NCBI GenBank assembly: GCA_002367235.1
Contig: DFBC01000059.1
Location: forward strand, 1,368 to 15,388
Source: Cellvibrionales bacterium UBA3090
GTDB taxonomy: Bacteria > Pseudomonadota > Gammaproteobacteria > Pseudomonadales > Porticoccaceae
DNA: 14,021 nucleotides
Reading direction: 5' to 3'
The translations under genes and the position numbers were made by a program. The notes below the pieces were generated by a model that saw nothing but the letters and a program-made list of their open reading frames with translations, had not been told where the DNA came from and made no database searches. How positions within the stretch are numbered: the first letter of the stretch is position 1; the number at the start of each line of letters is the position of its first letter. Positions 7,475 through 14,021 of this stretch are shown in pieces.

Positions 7475-8615
7475 CGGCAACCGCACCAACTTTTGCGCTG
7501 GCACCCTCTACCACACCGGCACTACCAATATTGCCAACGATACGATCACCCTCTGAGAGCCCACTGACCACTTCCGTATAACGCCAATTGGACAGACCTT
7601 TTTCGATGGGTTTTCTGTGTAGTTTGCCCTTTTCGTCAAGCACCATCACATAGCGATCATCGACCACCAACTCTGAGGGGATTCGCAACACCTTGTTCCG
7701 ACTATTAAGAATAATCTCCATATCGGCGCTGTAACCGGCCAATAGCTTTATCCCCTCAGGCAGTGTTTCCAACTCAGCTTCCACCTCTACGGTGCGAGCC
7801 TGTTTTTCAAAATCCAGAATATAGGGGGATATGCGCCGTATTCTGGCCGGAAAAATCCTACCCCTAAAGGCATCCAACGTGACGCGCACAGGAAGAGCCA
7901 AGGTAATATCCGACGCATCGACTTCATCAATCGGGGCACTAATGTAATGGCAATCATCCGTGAGCAAATCAATGGCCGGAGGTGTGGCAACACCTGGGGG
8001 TGATGGGGTGGAAAACTCGCCCACTTCACCAGTAACTTCGGCGACGGAACCCGCAAAAGGTGCCCGCAAATGGGTTTGCTCCAATACCGCAGTGGCGGCC
8101 ACCACCGAAGCGTTTGCCTGAGTTACCCGAGCTTTAGCCGCTTCACAACTAGCACTGCTGGCCTGGGCTCTGGAGTTAGCAAGATCCGAAGATTCTTTGG
8201 AGACTAGGTTTTTCTTCACCAGATTGGCAATACGATGGGATTCCCGCGCATCGGATTGAGCGGAAATACAGATGCTCTGCCGCTCCTGAGTCGCTGACTG
8301 TTCTGCTGCCTCCGCTACGGACAACTGGGCTGCTCGATCCTCGTTCCACAGAGACATCAATAGCTGCCCTGCCGCCACATGATCGCCCTCCTGAACATAG
8401 AGTTGAGCAATTTGACCACCGATGGGTAGTGACAACCGAGATCGCTGACAGGCCTTAACGGTTCCTGCACGGGTATTGGCCACCGTTTGCTCAACCGTGC
8501 CCCGCTCCACTGAAATTATAGAGACCAGCACAGGATCAGGACGAGACCACAGATAGAACAGCCCGATCAGCCCCCCCCCGATAACCGCAATGACAACCCA
8601 TTTTTTCATCGACAT
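7467..8615 (-). CDS. Periplasmic adaptor (membrane fusion) subunit of ABC exporter, MacA/HlyD-like
   Basis: This 382-residue membrane fusion protein is the first gene of the exporter operon. It has an N-terminal anchor (about residues 5-23, after MSMKK) and a periplasmic body. The body holds the first half of a lipoyl-like domain (LSLPIGGQIAQLYVQEGDHV), a long Ala/Gln/Ser-rich helical hairpin at about 95-190, the returning half (THLRAPFAGSVAEV), a beta-barrel region (PVRVTLDAFRGR) and a membrane-proximal end with LSEGDRIVGN. Such subunits bridge the inner-membrane permeases to a TolC-like outer-membrane channel; no such channel gene is in this window. ATG 8615 has AGGA five bases upstream. 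The hairpin carries two Cys, unusual for a periplasmic coiled coil. Confidence 0.93.
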   Translation of the reverse strand: MSMKKWVVIAVIGGGLIGLFYLWSRPDPVLVSIISVERGTVEQTVANTRAGTVKACQRSRLSLPIGGQIAQLYVQEGDHVAAGQLLMSLWNEDRAAQLSVAEAAEQSATQERQSICISAQSDARESHRIANLVKKNLVSKESSDLANSRAQASSASCEAAKARVTQANASVVAATAVLEQTHLRAPFAGSVAEVTGEVGEFSTPSPPGVATPPAIDLLTDDCHYISAPIDEVDASDITLALPVRVTLDAFRGRIFPARIRRISPYILDFEKQARTVEVEAELETLPEGIKLLAGYSADMEIILNSRNKVLRIPSELVVDDRYVMVLDEKGKLHRKPIEKGLSNWRYTEVVSGLSEGDRIVGNIGSAGVVEGASAKVGAVADD

Positions 8616-8654
8616 AAATCCTGCTTGCTTGATAAGAAGTTAAACCATCACCTA

Positions 8655-8660
8655 ATCATA
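8655..8660 (-). promoter_or_regulatory. Candidate -10 box for the ABC exporter operon
   Basis: Read on the minus strand, TATGAT lies 40 bases before the adaptor ATG and differs from the TATAAT consensus at one base. The matching -35 region is poor (CGGTCA at a 17-base spacing). A 10-base palindrome, ATAGATCTAT, at 8689-8698 lies just upstream and could be part of an operator. Low certainty. Confidence 0.3.
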
Positions 8661-8738
8661 GACTTAGAATAAAAAACTGACCGTTGATATAGATCTATTA
8701 TGCACGCCACATTTTTTAGTGCTAATAAACACAGACAT

Positions 8739-8765
8739 AAAAAAAGCGGCCTTTCAGCCGCTTTT
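8739..8765 (-). terminator. Intrinsic terminator of the PyrD-PyrK fusion gene
   Basis: A perfect 9-bp inverted repeat, AAAAGCGGC (8742-8750) and GCCGCTTTT (8757-8765), with a 6-base loop lies 32 bases beyond the fusion gene stop. On the minus strand the stem is followed directly by a run of seven T (8745 to 8739). It separates this gene from the exporter operon downstream. Confidence 0.88.
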
Positions 8766-8797
8766 CACTAAATCCTGATCATTTTTAATTAGCCCAT

Positions 8798-10459
8798 TCA
8801 AAGGCAAGAGGACGCTTCAAGAAAGGGGCCGTCCACGCAAAGCCTGCGGCCATCCGGGGCAGCACAGGCACCGCAAAGCCCCACGCCACACTTGGTCAGA
8901 TAATCAATGGCGCTAAAGATCTGGTCGTCTCGACAGAACTCCCGCTGCACCGCAATAGCGGCATGGACCATAGGCTCTGGGCCACAATTATAAAACACCA
9001 GGTTATCCAGCTCTTCCAATGACAGCTCCATCAGACGCGTTCGAAGCAACTCGGTGACAAATCCATGATAGCCTTCAGAGCCATCATCGGTCGCCACATG
9101 CACATCGGCAATTTTTTTACATTCATCGAGGAAATAAAGGCGTTCAGCTGTGCGTGCTCCGGTAAAAATCTCGGCGTTATCAAAATCCCGGGCAATTTGG
9201 TAGACCGCAGCGAGACCCGTTCCACCGCTGACACTCATGATTTTGGCACCTTCGTGAGGTGCAACAGGAATACCATGTGGCCCTCTGACATAGGCTTCCG
9301 TACCCGGCTTCAGCGCCATGAGTTCGTGGGTAAAGACACCGACATCAATCACCACCAGAGAGAAGGGATCGTCAGTCAGTGCAGAGAATGGTTTTTCACC
9401 CAGCCCTGGAATCCACAGAAAAATAAATTCACCGGCCTGAACATTCACCTTCCGGTCGAAGGTAAGAATACAAATATCGTCGGTTACCCGCTCGTTTGAC
9501 ACCAATGACACCGGGCGGAATTGCATATCCACATCATAGCGAATCAGGTTTTCAGCCTGATTTTTCCCGTACTCGATGTCGCGATGCAACGTTTGAAAGT
9601 ATTCCCTCATTTCGTCTGTGGTCAGACCGATCAGCGCGGAGCCAACACCCACCACATCGGCACCAGCATCCGCATAGGCACGAACGTCATCAGCACTGCT
9701 GGCGCCACCACAACCGATAATAGGACAGTCCACGGCTTCGGCAATTTCTCGCACACATTTCAAACCAATGGGTAACACACCTTTGCCCGACATACCCCCG
9801 GAACCATTACTCAATACCGGGTGACCATGAGCAGAGGTATAGCCAGGACCAACCGTGTTAATGGCACAGAGTCCATCGGCACCTCCAGCAACAGCCGCCT
9901 TGGCAATTTCGGCTATATTGTCGGTATTTGGTGTCAGTTTCGGGATCACCGGTATATCTACTACCGCCTTTACTGCCGCCGTGATTTCTCTGACCAGTTC
10001 GGGATCCTGCCCCATGGCCATGCCATAACCTTTGGCGTGGGGACACGACAAGTTCAGCTCGAGCCCATCGGAAACCGGGGCAAGAATTTTGGCTACCTCA
10101 ACAAATTCTTCAACACTACCACCAAAAATTGAGGTGAGCAGAAAGCGATCCTCCGGCACATTCAATGTCGCCAGCGACTCAGCCAGTTGCTTTGCGCCCG
10201 GATTGGTTAGACCAACGGCATTCACAAAACAGCCCGGCGCATACTGACTGATTACCGGTTCGCGATAACCCGGCCTTGGCTCAAGCCCAACACTTTTGGT
10301 CGTCAACACCCCCACTTCGGGAATCGTATCGAAAATATGCTGAATAATAGAGGCGGCCGTTGTCACAATTCCAGAGGGGATGGTGAACGGTGAGGTAATG
10401 GTTTTACCAAAGAAATTTTTATTGAAACCGCTGTTTCTGAAGGACGCTGCTTTAGACAT
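8798..10459 (-). CDS. Fused dihydroorotate dehydrogenase 1B (PyrD) and electron-transfer subunit (PyrK)
   Basis: This 553-residue protein joins two subunits that are normally separate. Residues 1-300 are a class 1 FMN dihydroorotate dehydrogenase: FVNAVGLTNPG (78-88), NLSCPH with candidate catalytic Cys139, IPKLTPNTDNI (172-182), INTVGPG (200-206), GGMSGKG (221-227) and GADVVGVGSALIG (266-278). Residues from about 312 match PyrK: a ferredoxin-reductase-like FAD region with KPFS (356-359, usually RPxS), VRGPHG, nucleotide-binding SGGTGL (411-416), NCGPEPM (491-497), and a [2Fe-2S] motif with Cys524, 529, 532 and 541 in CGVGLCGAC and LCVDGP. The expected reaction is dihydroorotate to orotate with electrons passed via FMN, the iron-sulfur cluster and FAD to NAD. 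A related pyrimidine or dihydropyrimidine substrate is possible. No internal stop or frameshift separates the halves. The gene has its own terminator and a weak ribosome site. Confidence 0.88.
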   Translation of the reverse strand: MSKAASFRNSGFNKNFFGKTITSPFTIPSGIVTTAASIIQHIFDTIPEVGVLTTKSVGLEPRPGYREPVISQYAPGCFVNAVGLTNPGAKQLAESLATLNVPEDRFLLTSIFGGSVEEFVEVAKILAPVSDGLELNLSCPHAKGYGMAMGQDPELVREITAAVKAVVDIPVIPKLTPNTDNIAEIAKAAVAGGADGLCAINTVGPGYTSAHGHPVLSNGSGGMSGKGVLPIGLKCVREIAEAVDCPIIGCGGASSADDVRAYADAGADVVGVGSALIGLTTDEMREYFQTLHRDIEYGKNQAENLIRYDVDMQFRPVSLVSNERVTDDICILTFDRKVNVQAGEFIFLWIPGLGEKPFSALTDDPFSLVVIDVGVFTHELMALKPGTEAYVRGPHGIPVAPHEGAKIMSVSGGTGLAAVYQIARDFDNAEIFTGARTAERLYFLDECKKIADVHVATDDGSEGYHGFVTELLRTRLMELSLEELDNLVFYNCGPEPMVHAAIAVQREFCRDDQIFSAIDYLTKCGVGLCGACAAPDGRRLCVDGPFLEASSCL

Positions 10460-10629
10460 TTAGAGTTTATGACCTAAGGAGTAGTTGAGGTGTGTATGGT
10501 TGCCTGTAAGTGGCAGAAGGATAAACGTCCTCCCCCCTGAAATCCACCCGGATCAATGGATAAAAGTACTCAAGGCTGTGTGATTCATGGCACGTTGTGG
10601 GTAATTTGAAGGGTATGACTAGCAACTTT
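10460..10629. other. Intergenic region between yafJ and the PyrD-PyrK fusion gene
   Basis: This 170-base stretch holds no credible gene. On the minus strand it contains a TTGAGT-like -35 candidate but no convincing -10 at correct spacing, a G-rich run (about 10529-10540), and no intrinsic terminator after yafJ. Read-through from the GST-miaE-yafJ cluster into the fusion gene cannot be excluded. Confidence 0.5.
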
Positions 10630-11406
10630 TCACAGCTTAGCCTTTACCTGTTCACCATAATGAAACAGGCAATAACCACCGGGCTCTATTTGCTGCCAAG
10701 CTTCATTAGCCGTCAGAGGCTGAGTGGCAATCACCGTCACCACGTCGTCTGGCGTCGTTTCCTGTTTAAAGTCGATCACCACATCCTCATCAACCAACAG
10801 TGCTTTTCCAAAGGGTGCCCGACGGGTAATCCAATAAAGGTTATTACCACAGAAAGCCATCACATAGGCTCCATCCGTCAGCAACATATTATAGACACCC
10901 AGTTTGTTTAATTGAGCCGATAGCGTTGCGATGTAGCGAAACACATCAGGCATATCATCGGGCGGAGATGGGTAGCGGCTTTTCAGCTGGCACAGCAACC
11001 AGCAAAAAGCATGCTCGCTGTCTGTTTCACCTACCGGGGTATAAAAACCCGTGTCCAGTGACTCAAAACCCTCAAGTTGGCCATTATGGGCAAATGTCCA
11101 GTTTCTCCCCCATAGCTCACGGGTAAAAGGGTGCGTATTCTCAAGGCTTACACCACCCCGATTGGCCTGCCGGATATGACTAACCACCGAGCAGCTTTTG
11201 ATGGGGTAACTTACCACCATCTTTGCAATTTTTGATTCACAGGAAGGACTGGGGTCTTTAAATGCACGACACCCTTTCCCCTCGTAGAAGGTAATACCCC
11301 AGCCATCCGCATGCGGGCCGGTGTTACCACCACGCTGGATCAACCCGGTAAAGCTAAAGCATATATCCGTGGGAACATTGGCACTCATACCTAGTAGTTC
11401 GCACAT
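10630..11406 (-). CDS. yafJ: YafJ-family class II glutamine amidotransferase
   Basis: This 258-residue protein is very close to E. coli YafJ along its whole length. It belongs to the N-terminal-nucleophile glutamine amidotransferases: Cys2, exposed after removal of Met1, would attack the substrate amide. That fixes the ATG start. Visible motifs are MCELLGMSANVPTDICFSFT, RGGNTGPHADGWGI, SHIRQANRGG (Arg79), ENTHPFTRELWGRNW, AHNGQLEG and GETDSEHAFCWLL. The phrase ITRRAPFG and the ending ATQPLTANEAWQQIEPGG are also family-specific. No synthase domain is fused, so the acceptor partner or true substrate is unknown; the family is related to the hydrolase EgtC of ergothioneine synthesis. A purine-rich AAGAGAAG ribosome site precedes the start, 25 bases after the miaE stop. 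Confidence 0.96.
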   Translation of the reverse strand: MCELLGMSANVPTDICFSFTGLIQRGGNTGPHADGWGITFYEGKGCRAFKDPSPSCESKIAKMVVSYPIKSCSVVSHIRQANRGGVSLENTHPFTRELWGRNWTFAHNGQLEGFESLDTGFYTPVGETDSEHAFCWLLCQLKSRYPSPPDDMPDVFRYIATLSAQLNKLGVYNMLLTDGAYVMAFCGNNLYWITRRAPFGKALLVDEDVVIDFKQETTPDDVVTVIATQPLTANEAWQQIEPGGYCLFHYGEQVKAKL

Positions 11407-11431
11407 ACATCTTCTCTTTCGTCTTCAGGGT

Positions 11432-12079
11432 TTATGCATTAACGGTTTGTTTAAGATTTTCTTCAACGATCAAAAGTGGCCCGGAGTGAAAATGAAACTC
11501 ACTGTCGGGCATCTCAATCAACTGCTGTTCCTGCTCACGAAACACCTCAATTCTCTCATCGATCGATTGATTTCCGGCAGCTTTCTTAGCCAATAAGAGG
11601 TAGTCCCGATAATGTCGCCCCTCAGATTTCAGCAGTGACAGATAAAATTGCTTGAGCTCATCGTCGAGGTAAGGTGCCAATTTTGCGAACCGCTCACACG
11701 ACCTCGCCTCAATAAAGGCTCCAACGATCAATGTATCGATTAGTTTAGCGGGTTCATGCGTCCGGACTTTTTTTCGCAGCCCGGCGGCATAACGGGAGGC
11801 CGTTATATTTTGATAGGCAATACCCCGTGCCTTCATGATCGCGATCACTTGCTCAAAATGACGCATTTCCTCTCTAGCCAGCTTGGACATTTTATTGAGC
11901 AACTCAAAACTATCCACATAGCGATATATCAGGTTAATCGCTGTACTGGCGGCTTTTTTTTCACAGTTTGCATGATCGATTAACAATATGTCCTGATGCT
12001 GCAAAGCATTCGCTATCCATGCATCAGGCGTTTTACAGGGTAAAAAAGCTTCTATTTCTTCAAGTGAAGATACTGCCAC
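11432..12079 (-). CDS. miaE: tRNA 2-methylthio-N6-isopentenyladenosine-37 hydroxylase
   Basis: MiaE is a non-haem diiron monooxygenase that hydroxylates the isopentenyl group of ms2i6A37 in tRNAs reading U-starting codons. The four-helix ferritin-like pattern is clear: DHANCEKKAA supplies the first Glu, REEMRHFEQ an E-x-x-H pair, IEARSCERF another Glu, and LKSEGRHYRDY the second E-x-x-H pair. The start is debatable. TTG at 12088 overlaps the GST stop as TTGA but then AAGGA abuts it. GTG at 12079 sits nine bases after that AAGGA and gives 215 residues; I chose it. The C-terminal tail is about 20 residues of variable sequence. MiaE makes sense only if MiaA and MiaB act elsewhere in the genome. 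Confidence 0.93.
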   Translation of the reverse strand: MAVSSLEEIEAFLPCKTPDAWIANALQHQDILLIDHANCEKKAASTAINLIYRYVDSFELLNKMSKLAREEMRHFEQVIAIMKARGIAYQNITASRYAAGLRKKVRTHEPAKLIDTLIVGAFIEARSCERFAKLAPYLDDELKQFYLSLLKSEGRHYRDYLLLAKKAAGNQSIDERIEVFREQEQQLIEMPDSEFHFHSGPLLIVEENLKQTVNA

Positions 12080-12084
12080 GAATT

Positions 12085-12732
12085 TCAATCCTTACTGAAA
12101 AATGATTCAACGTCTTGAGCGATAACAATATCCAGACTGTGGACAATGGGGCGCGAAGCAACCTGCTGTCGCCAAGGCTTCAGGCCTTTTATTTCACTCA
12201 TAACATCCCAGCCATACACCTCGCTCATGGTTTTCTCTACCTTATCGAAGGTGTAGTAGGCAACGATGTCGGCATAGGTGAACTTATCCCCCGCCAGGTA
12301 AGGTTCAAATTTTGCCAACTTTTCCAATGCCATTAACCCTCTGGCCACTTGAGGTCTTACTTCCTCAACGGTCTGCTCATGGTTAGTCCCACCAAAAAAG
12401 ACGCCAGCGTAAAGGCGACGTGCAGGCAACTCAACATACAACTCACAAGCCCTCATCAGCTCACGCACTTTGGCTCGTTCAAAAGGATCCGCCGGAAACA
12501 GTGGAACTTCGGGGTTAATCTCTTCCAGAAATTCCATGATAGCGATGGTTTCAGAGAGAAACCCCTCCCGAGCTTCAAGGCAGGGTATTTTACCCATGGG
12601 ACTCATGGATAAGAATTGATCTTCCTGATTGGGATAAGACCGGACTTCATCGAACTCAAAACCTTTTTCGAGCATGGCCAACTTGGCCATATTGAAGTAG
12701 GCGCTGACGTGAAAACCATAAAGTTTAAGCAT
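12085..12732 (-). CDS. Glutathione S-transferase family protein
   Basis: This 215-residue cytosolic glutathione transferase is the first gene of the GST-miaE-yafJ cluster. The thioredoxin-like N-terminal domain shows KLYGFHVSAYFNMAKL with Ser10 in the place of the catalytic Ser/Cys/Tyr, MGKIPCLE with the expected cis-Pro50, and FLSETIAIMEFLEE, the glutathione-gripping Ser/Glu site. The helical C-terminal domain contains YLAGDKFTYADIVAY, matching the conserved N-capping and hydrophobic-staple motif. The substrate cannot be read from sequence. An AGGGTG ribosome site precedes the ATG by nine bases. The stop overlaps or adjoins the miaE start, which suggests translational coupling. Confidence 0.92.
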   Translation of the reverse strand: MLKLYGFHVSAYFNMAKLAMLEKGFEFDEVRSYPNQEDQFLSMSPMGKIPCLEAREGFLSETIAIMEFLEEINPEVPLFPADPFERAKVRELMRACELYVELPARRLYAGVFFGGTNHEQTVEEVRPQVARGLMALEKLAKFEPYLAGDKFTYADIVAYYTFDKVEKTMSEVYGWDVMSEIKGLKPWRQQVASRPIVHSLDIVIAQDVESFFSKD

Positions 12733-12792
12733 GCTTGTTTCACCCTAATTAAAGCCCGTAAATCCCCACAGGGCATTACACCCAAAAATGGC

Positions 12793-12820
12793 AGTGTATC
12801 AGAGAATTTTGCCCGGTGAA
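12793..12820 (-). promoter_or_regulatory. Candidate promoter for the GST-miaE-yafJ cluster
   Basis: Read on the minus strand, TTCACC (12820 to 12815) and TACACT (12798 to 12793) are spaced by 16 bases, each matching four of six sigma-70 consensus positions. It lies 61 bases before the GST start codon. Plausible but weak. Confidence 0.3.
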
Positions 12821-12862
12821 TGGCCTCTGTCCACTGGCATCACATTACTCTGAGATTTGAAT

Positions 12863-12868
12863 TATAGT
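12863..12868 (+). promoter_or_regulatory. Candidate -10 box for acnB
   Basis: TATAGT differs from TATAAT at one base and lies 141 bases upstream of the acnB start. No good -35 box is present at 16-18 bases, so activation or another sigma factor may be needed. If it is used, the acnB leader would be about 130 bases long. Confidence 0.35.
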
Positions 12869-12878
12869 AAGTATGTGC

Positions 12879-12907
12879 GGCCGTTGGGCTTATTGCCCAG
12901 TCAGGCC
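12879..12907 (+). promoter_or_regulatory. Potential stem-loop in the acnB leader
   Basis: An outer GGCC/GGCC stem (12879-12882 with 12904-12907) encloses an inner TGGGC/GCCCA stem (12885-12889 with 12895-12899) and a TTATT loop. No T-run follows, so it is not a terminator. It could be a leader structure or a regulator site. Confidence 0.3.
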
Positions 12908-12962
12908 AGAATATGGGTATGGACTAGCAGCCATGATTCACTGGTAGCCCCAAACCACTCTT

Positions 12963-12976
12963 AATCCTGCCGGATT
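12963..12976 (+). promoter_or_regulatory. Small hairpin upstream of the acnB ribosome site
   Basis: AATCC-TGCC-GGATT forms a perfect 5-bp stem with a 4-base loop. It ends 32 bases before the acnB start and just ahead of its ribosome site. Aconitases in E. coli are controlled at the mRNA level, but a role for this short hairpin is inference only. Confidence 0.25.
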
Positions 12977-13008
12977 GGGTCAAGTCACACAAGAAGAGGA
13001 TGCAGATC

Positions 13009-14021
13009 GTGTTAGAAGCTTATCGTCAACATGTAGCAGAACGTGCCGCTGAAGGAATTCCACCCAAGCCCCTTACGCCAGAATGGACAGCAGACCTGGT
13101 TGAGTTATTAAAAAGCCCACCCGCTGGTGAAGAAGCATTTTTGTTAGACCTTATCGCCAATCGCGTACCACCCGGTGTGGATGAAGCGGCTTACGTCAAA
13201 GCAGGTTTCCTAAGCGCATTGGTTAAGGGTGAAGCAAGCTCACCTCTGATTGACCGCAGCGCGGCAGTTACCCTGCTCGGCAATATGCACGGCGGCTATA
13301 ATGTTGCAACCCTCGTTGAACTGCTGGACGACGCTGAATTAGCTGAGCAGGCCGCTGAAGAACTGAAAGGCACGCTATTGGTATTTGATGCATTCCACGA
13401 TGTTGCTGAAAAAGCAGATGCTGGCAATGCCAATGCAAAAGCTGTACTCCAATCCTGGGCTGATGCCGAGTGGTTTACAAACAATGATGCTGTGCCAGAA
13501 AGTATCAAAACTATCGTCTTTAAGGTCACTGGCGAAATTAACACCGATGACCTGTCTCCTGCACCAGATGCATGGAGCCGTCCAGATATTCCTCTGCATG
13601 CTCGCGCCGCTTTCAAGATGACTCGCGACGGTCTCACACCTGATGAGCATGGCGCTGTTGGCCCAATGAGCCAAATTGACGAAATCAAATCCAAAGGGCT
13701 ACCTGTCACCTTTGTGGGCGACGTTGTGGGTACCGGCTCTTCACGTAAATCTGCTACCAACTCAGTACTTTGGTTCTTCGGCGAAGACATGCCCGGTGTA
13801 CCAAACAAGCGCTCTGGCGGCATTTGTATTGGTGGCAAGGTAGCACCTATCTTCTTTAACACGATGGAAGATGCTGGCGCACTGGTATTTGAAGCACCCG
13901 TCGACGACATCAATTTTGGCGACATCATTGAAATTCGTCCCTACGACGGAAAAATTCTTAACGAAGCTGGCGAAGTCATCTCCGAGTTCGAATTTAAATC
14001 TGACGTAATTCTCGATGAAGT
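13009..14021 (+). CDS. acnB: Aconitate hydratase B, N-terminal part (3' end outside window)
   Basis: AcnB interconverts citrate and isocitrate in the TCA cycle, with a [4Fe-4S] cluster, and its apo form can bind mRNA. The visible 337 residues cover the HEAT-like domain (about 1-160: LEAYRQHVAERAAEGIPPKP, PPAGEEAFLLDLIANRVPPG, DEAAYVKAGFL, GGYNV, SWADAEWF) and most of the swivel domain (FKVTGEINTDDLSPAPDAWS, PDIPLHA, VGDVVGTGSSRKSATNS, VPNKRSGGICIGGK, FFNTMEDAGAL). The cluster and catalytic domains lie off the right edge. The start is GTG 13009: AGAGGA lies eight bases upstream and the product then begins as E. coli AcnB does. An in-frame ATG at 13000 abuts the ribosome site and is unlikely. 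No frameshift is seen. Confidence 0.97.
   Translation, partial: MLEAYRQHVAERAAEGIPPKPLTPEWTADLVELLKSPPAGEEAFLLDLIANRVPPGVDEAAYVKAGFLSALVKGEASSPLIDRSAAVTLLGNMHGGYNVATLVELLDDAELAEQAAEELKGTLLVFDAFHDVAEKADAGNANAKAVLQSWADAEWFTNNDAVPESIKTIVFKVTGEINTDDLSPAPDAWSRPDIPLHARAAFKMTRDGLTPDEHGAVGPMSQIDEIKSKGLPVTFVGDVVGTGSSRKSATNSVLWFFGEDMPGVPNKRSGGICIGGKVAPIFFNTMEDAGALVFEAPVDDINFGDIIEIRPYDGKILNEAGEVISEFEFKSDVILDE

Noticed and set aside
9065..9499. 144-codon plus-strand frame
   Set aside because: It is antisense to the PyrD-PyrK fusion across its FAD/NAD region; no ribosome site or domain supports it.
13296..13928. Long open frame (210 codons) on the minus strand
   Set aside because: It lies fully antisense to acnB, whose protein is unmistakable. 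Its product is Ser/Pro/Thr-rich, as expected from the complement of a coding sequence, with no recognisable domain.
1..14021. Mobile element, CRISPR array, phage or tRNA signals
   Set aside because: I saw no transposase or integrase motifs, no terminal inverted repeats with target duplications, no regularly spaced repeats, and no tRNA-like cloverleaf. The gene content is mostly core metabolism.

Overview
The window looks like chromosomal core sequence from a gammaproteobacterium, probably a free-living or marine one. This rests on close resemblance of the AcnB, YafJ, MiaE and phosphoenolpyruvate carboxylase proteins to their E. coli-type counterparts, moderate GC content, and a large secreted DUF6351-like protein. 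The order or genus cannot be fixed from the sequence alone. I see no tRNA or rRNA gene, CRISPR array, insertion sequence, integrase or phage gene.

Layout. The left edge holds the C-terminal half of ppc (plus strand). It is followed by a small protein with an eroded macro domain and a 746-residue exported protein that resembles the DUF6351 alpha/beta-hydrolase-like family, both on the plus strand. A 42-base convergent gap then leads to minus-strand genes. Four tightly packed genes (about 8615 down to 4359) encode a periplasmic adaptor, a LolD/MacB-type ATPase and two different MacB-type permeases, which together look like one tripartite ABC exporter. A clear intrinsic terminator at about 8739-8765 separates this operon from the gene upstream, which encodes a single-chain fusion of a class 1B dihydroorotate dehydrogenase (PyrD) with its FAD/[2Fe-2S] partner PyrK.

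Further right is a second minus-strand cluster, GST - miaE - yafJ, with very short spacing and start codons at or beside the preceding stop. A 276-base divergent region separates it from acnB (plus strand), which runs off the right edge. acnB starts with GTG and has a leader with two potential stem-loops.

How the genes fit together. ppc and acnB are central carbon genes (anaplerosis and the TCA cycle). The fusion enzyme would belong to pyrimidine synthesis, using NAD rather than the quinone pool, or to pyrimidine turnover. The ABC operon should form an envelope export machine. The least ordinary items are the PyrD-PyrK fusion, the macro-domain protein that has lost its hallmark Asn and Gly residues, and the DUF6351-like exported protein. 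I see no convincing evidence of a multi-gene defence or mobile system.
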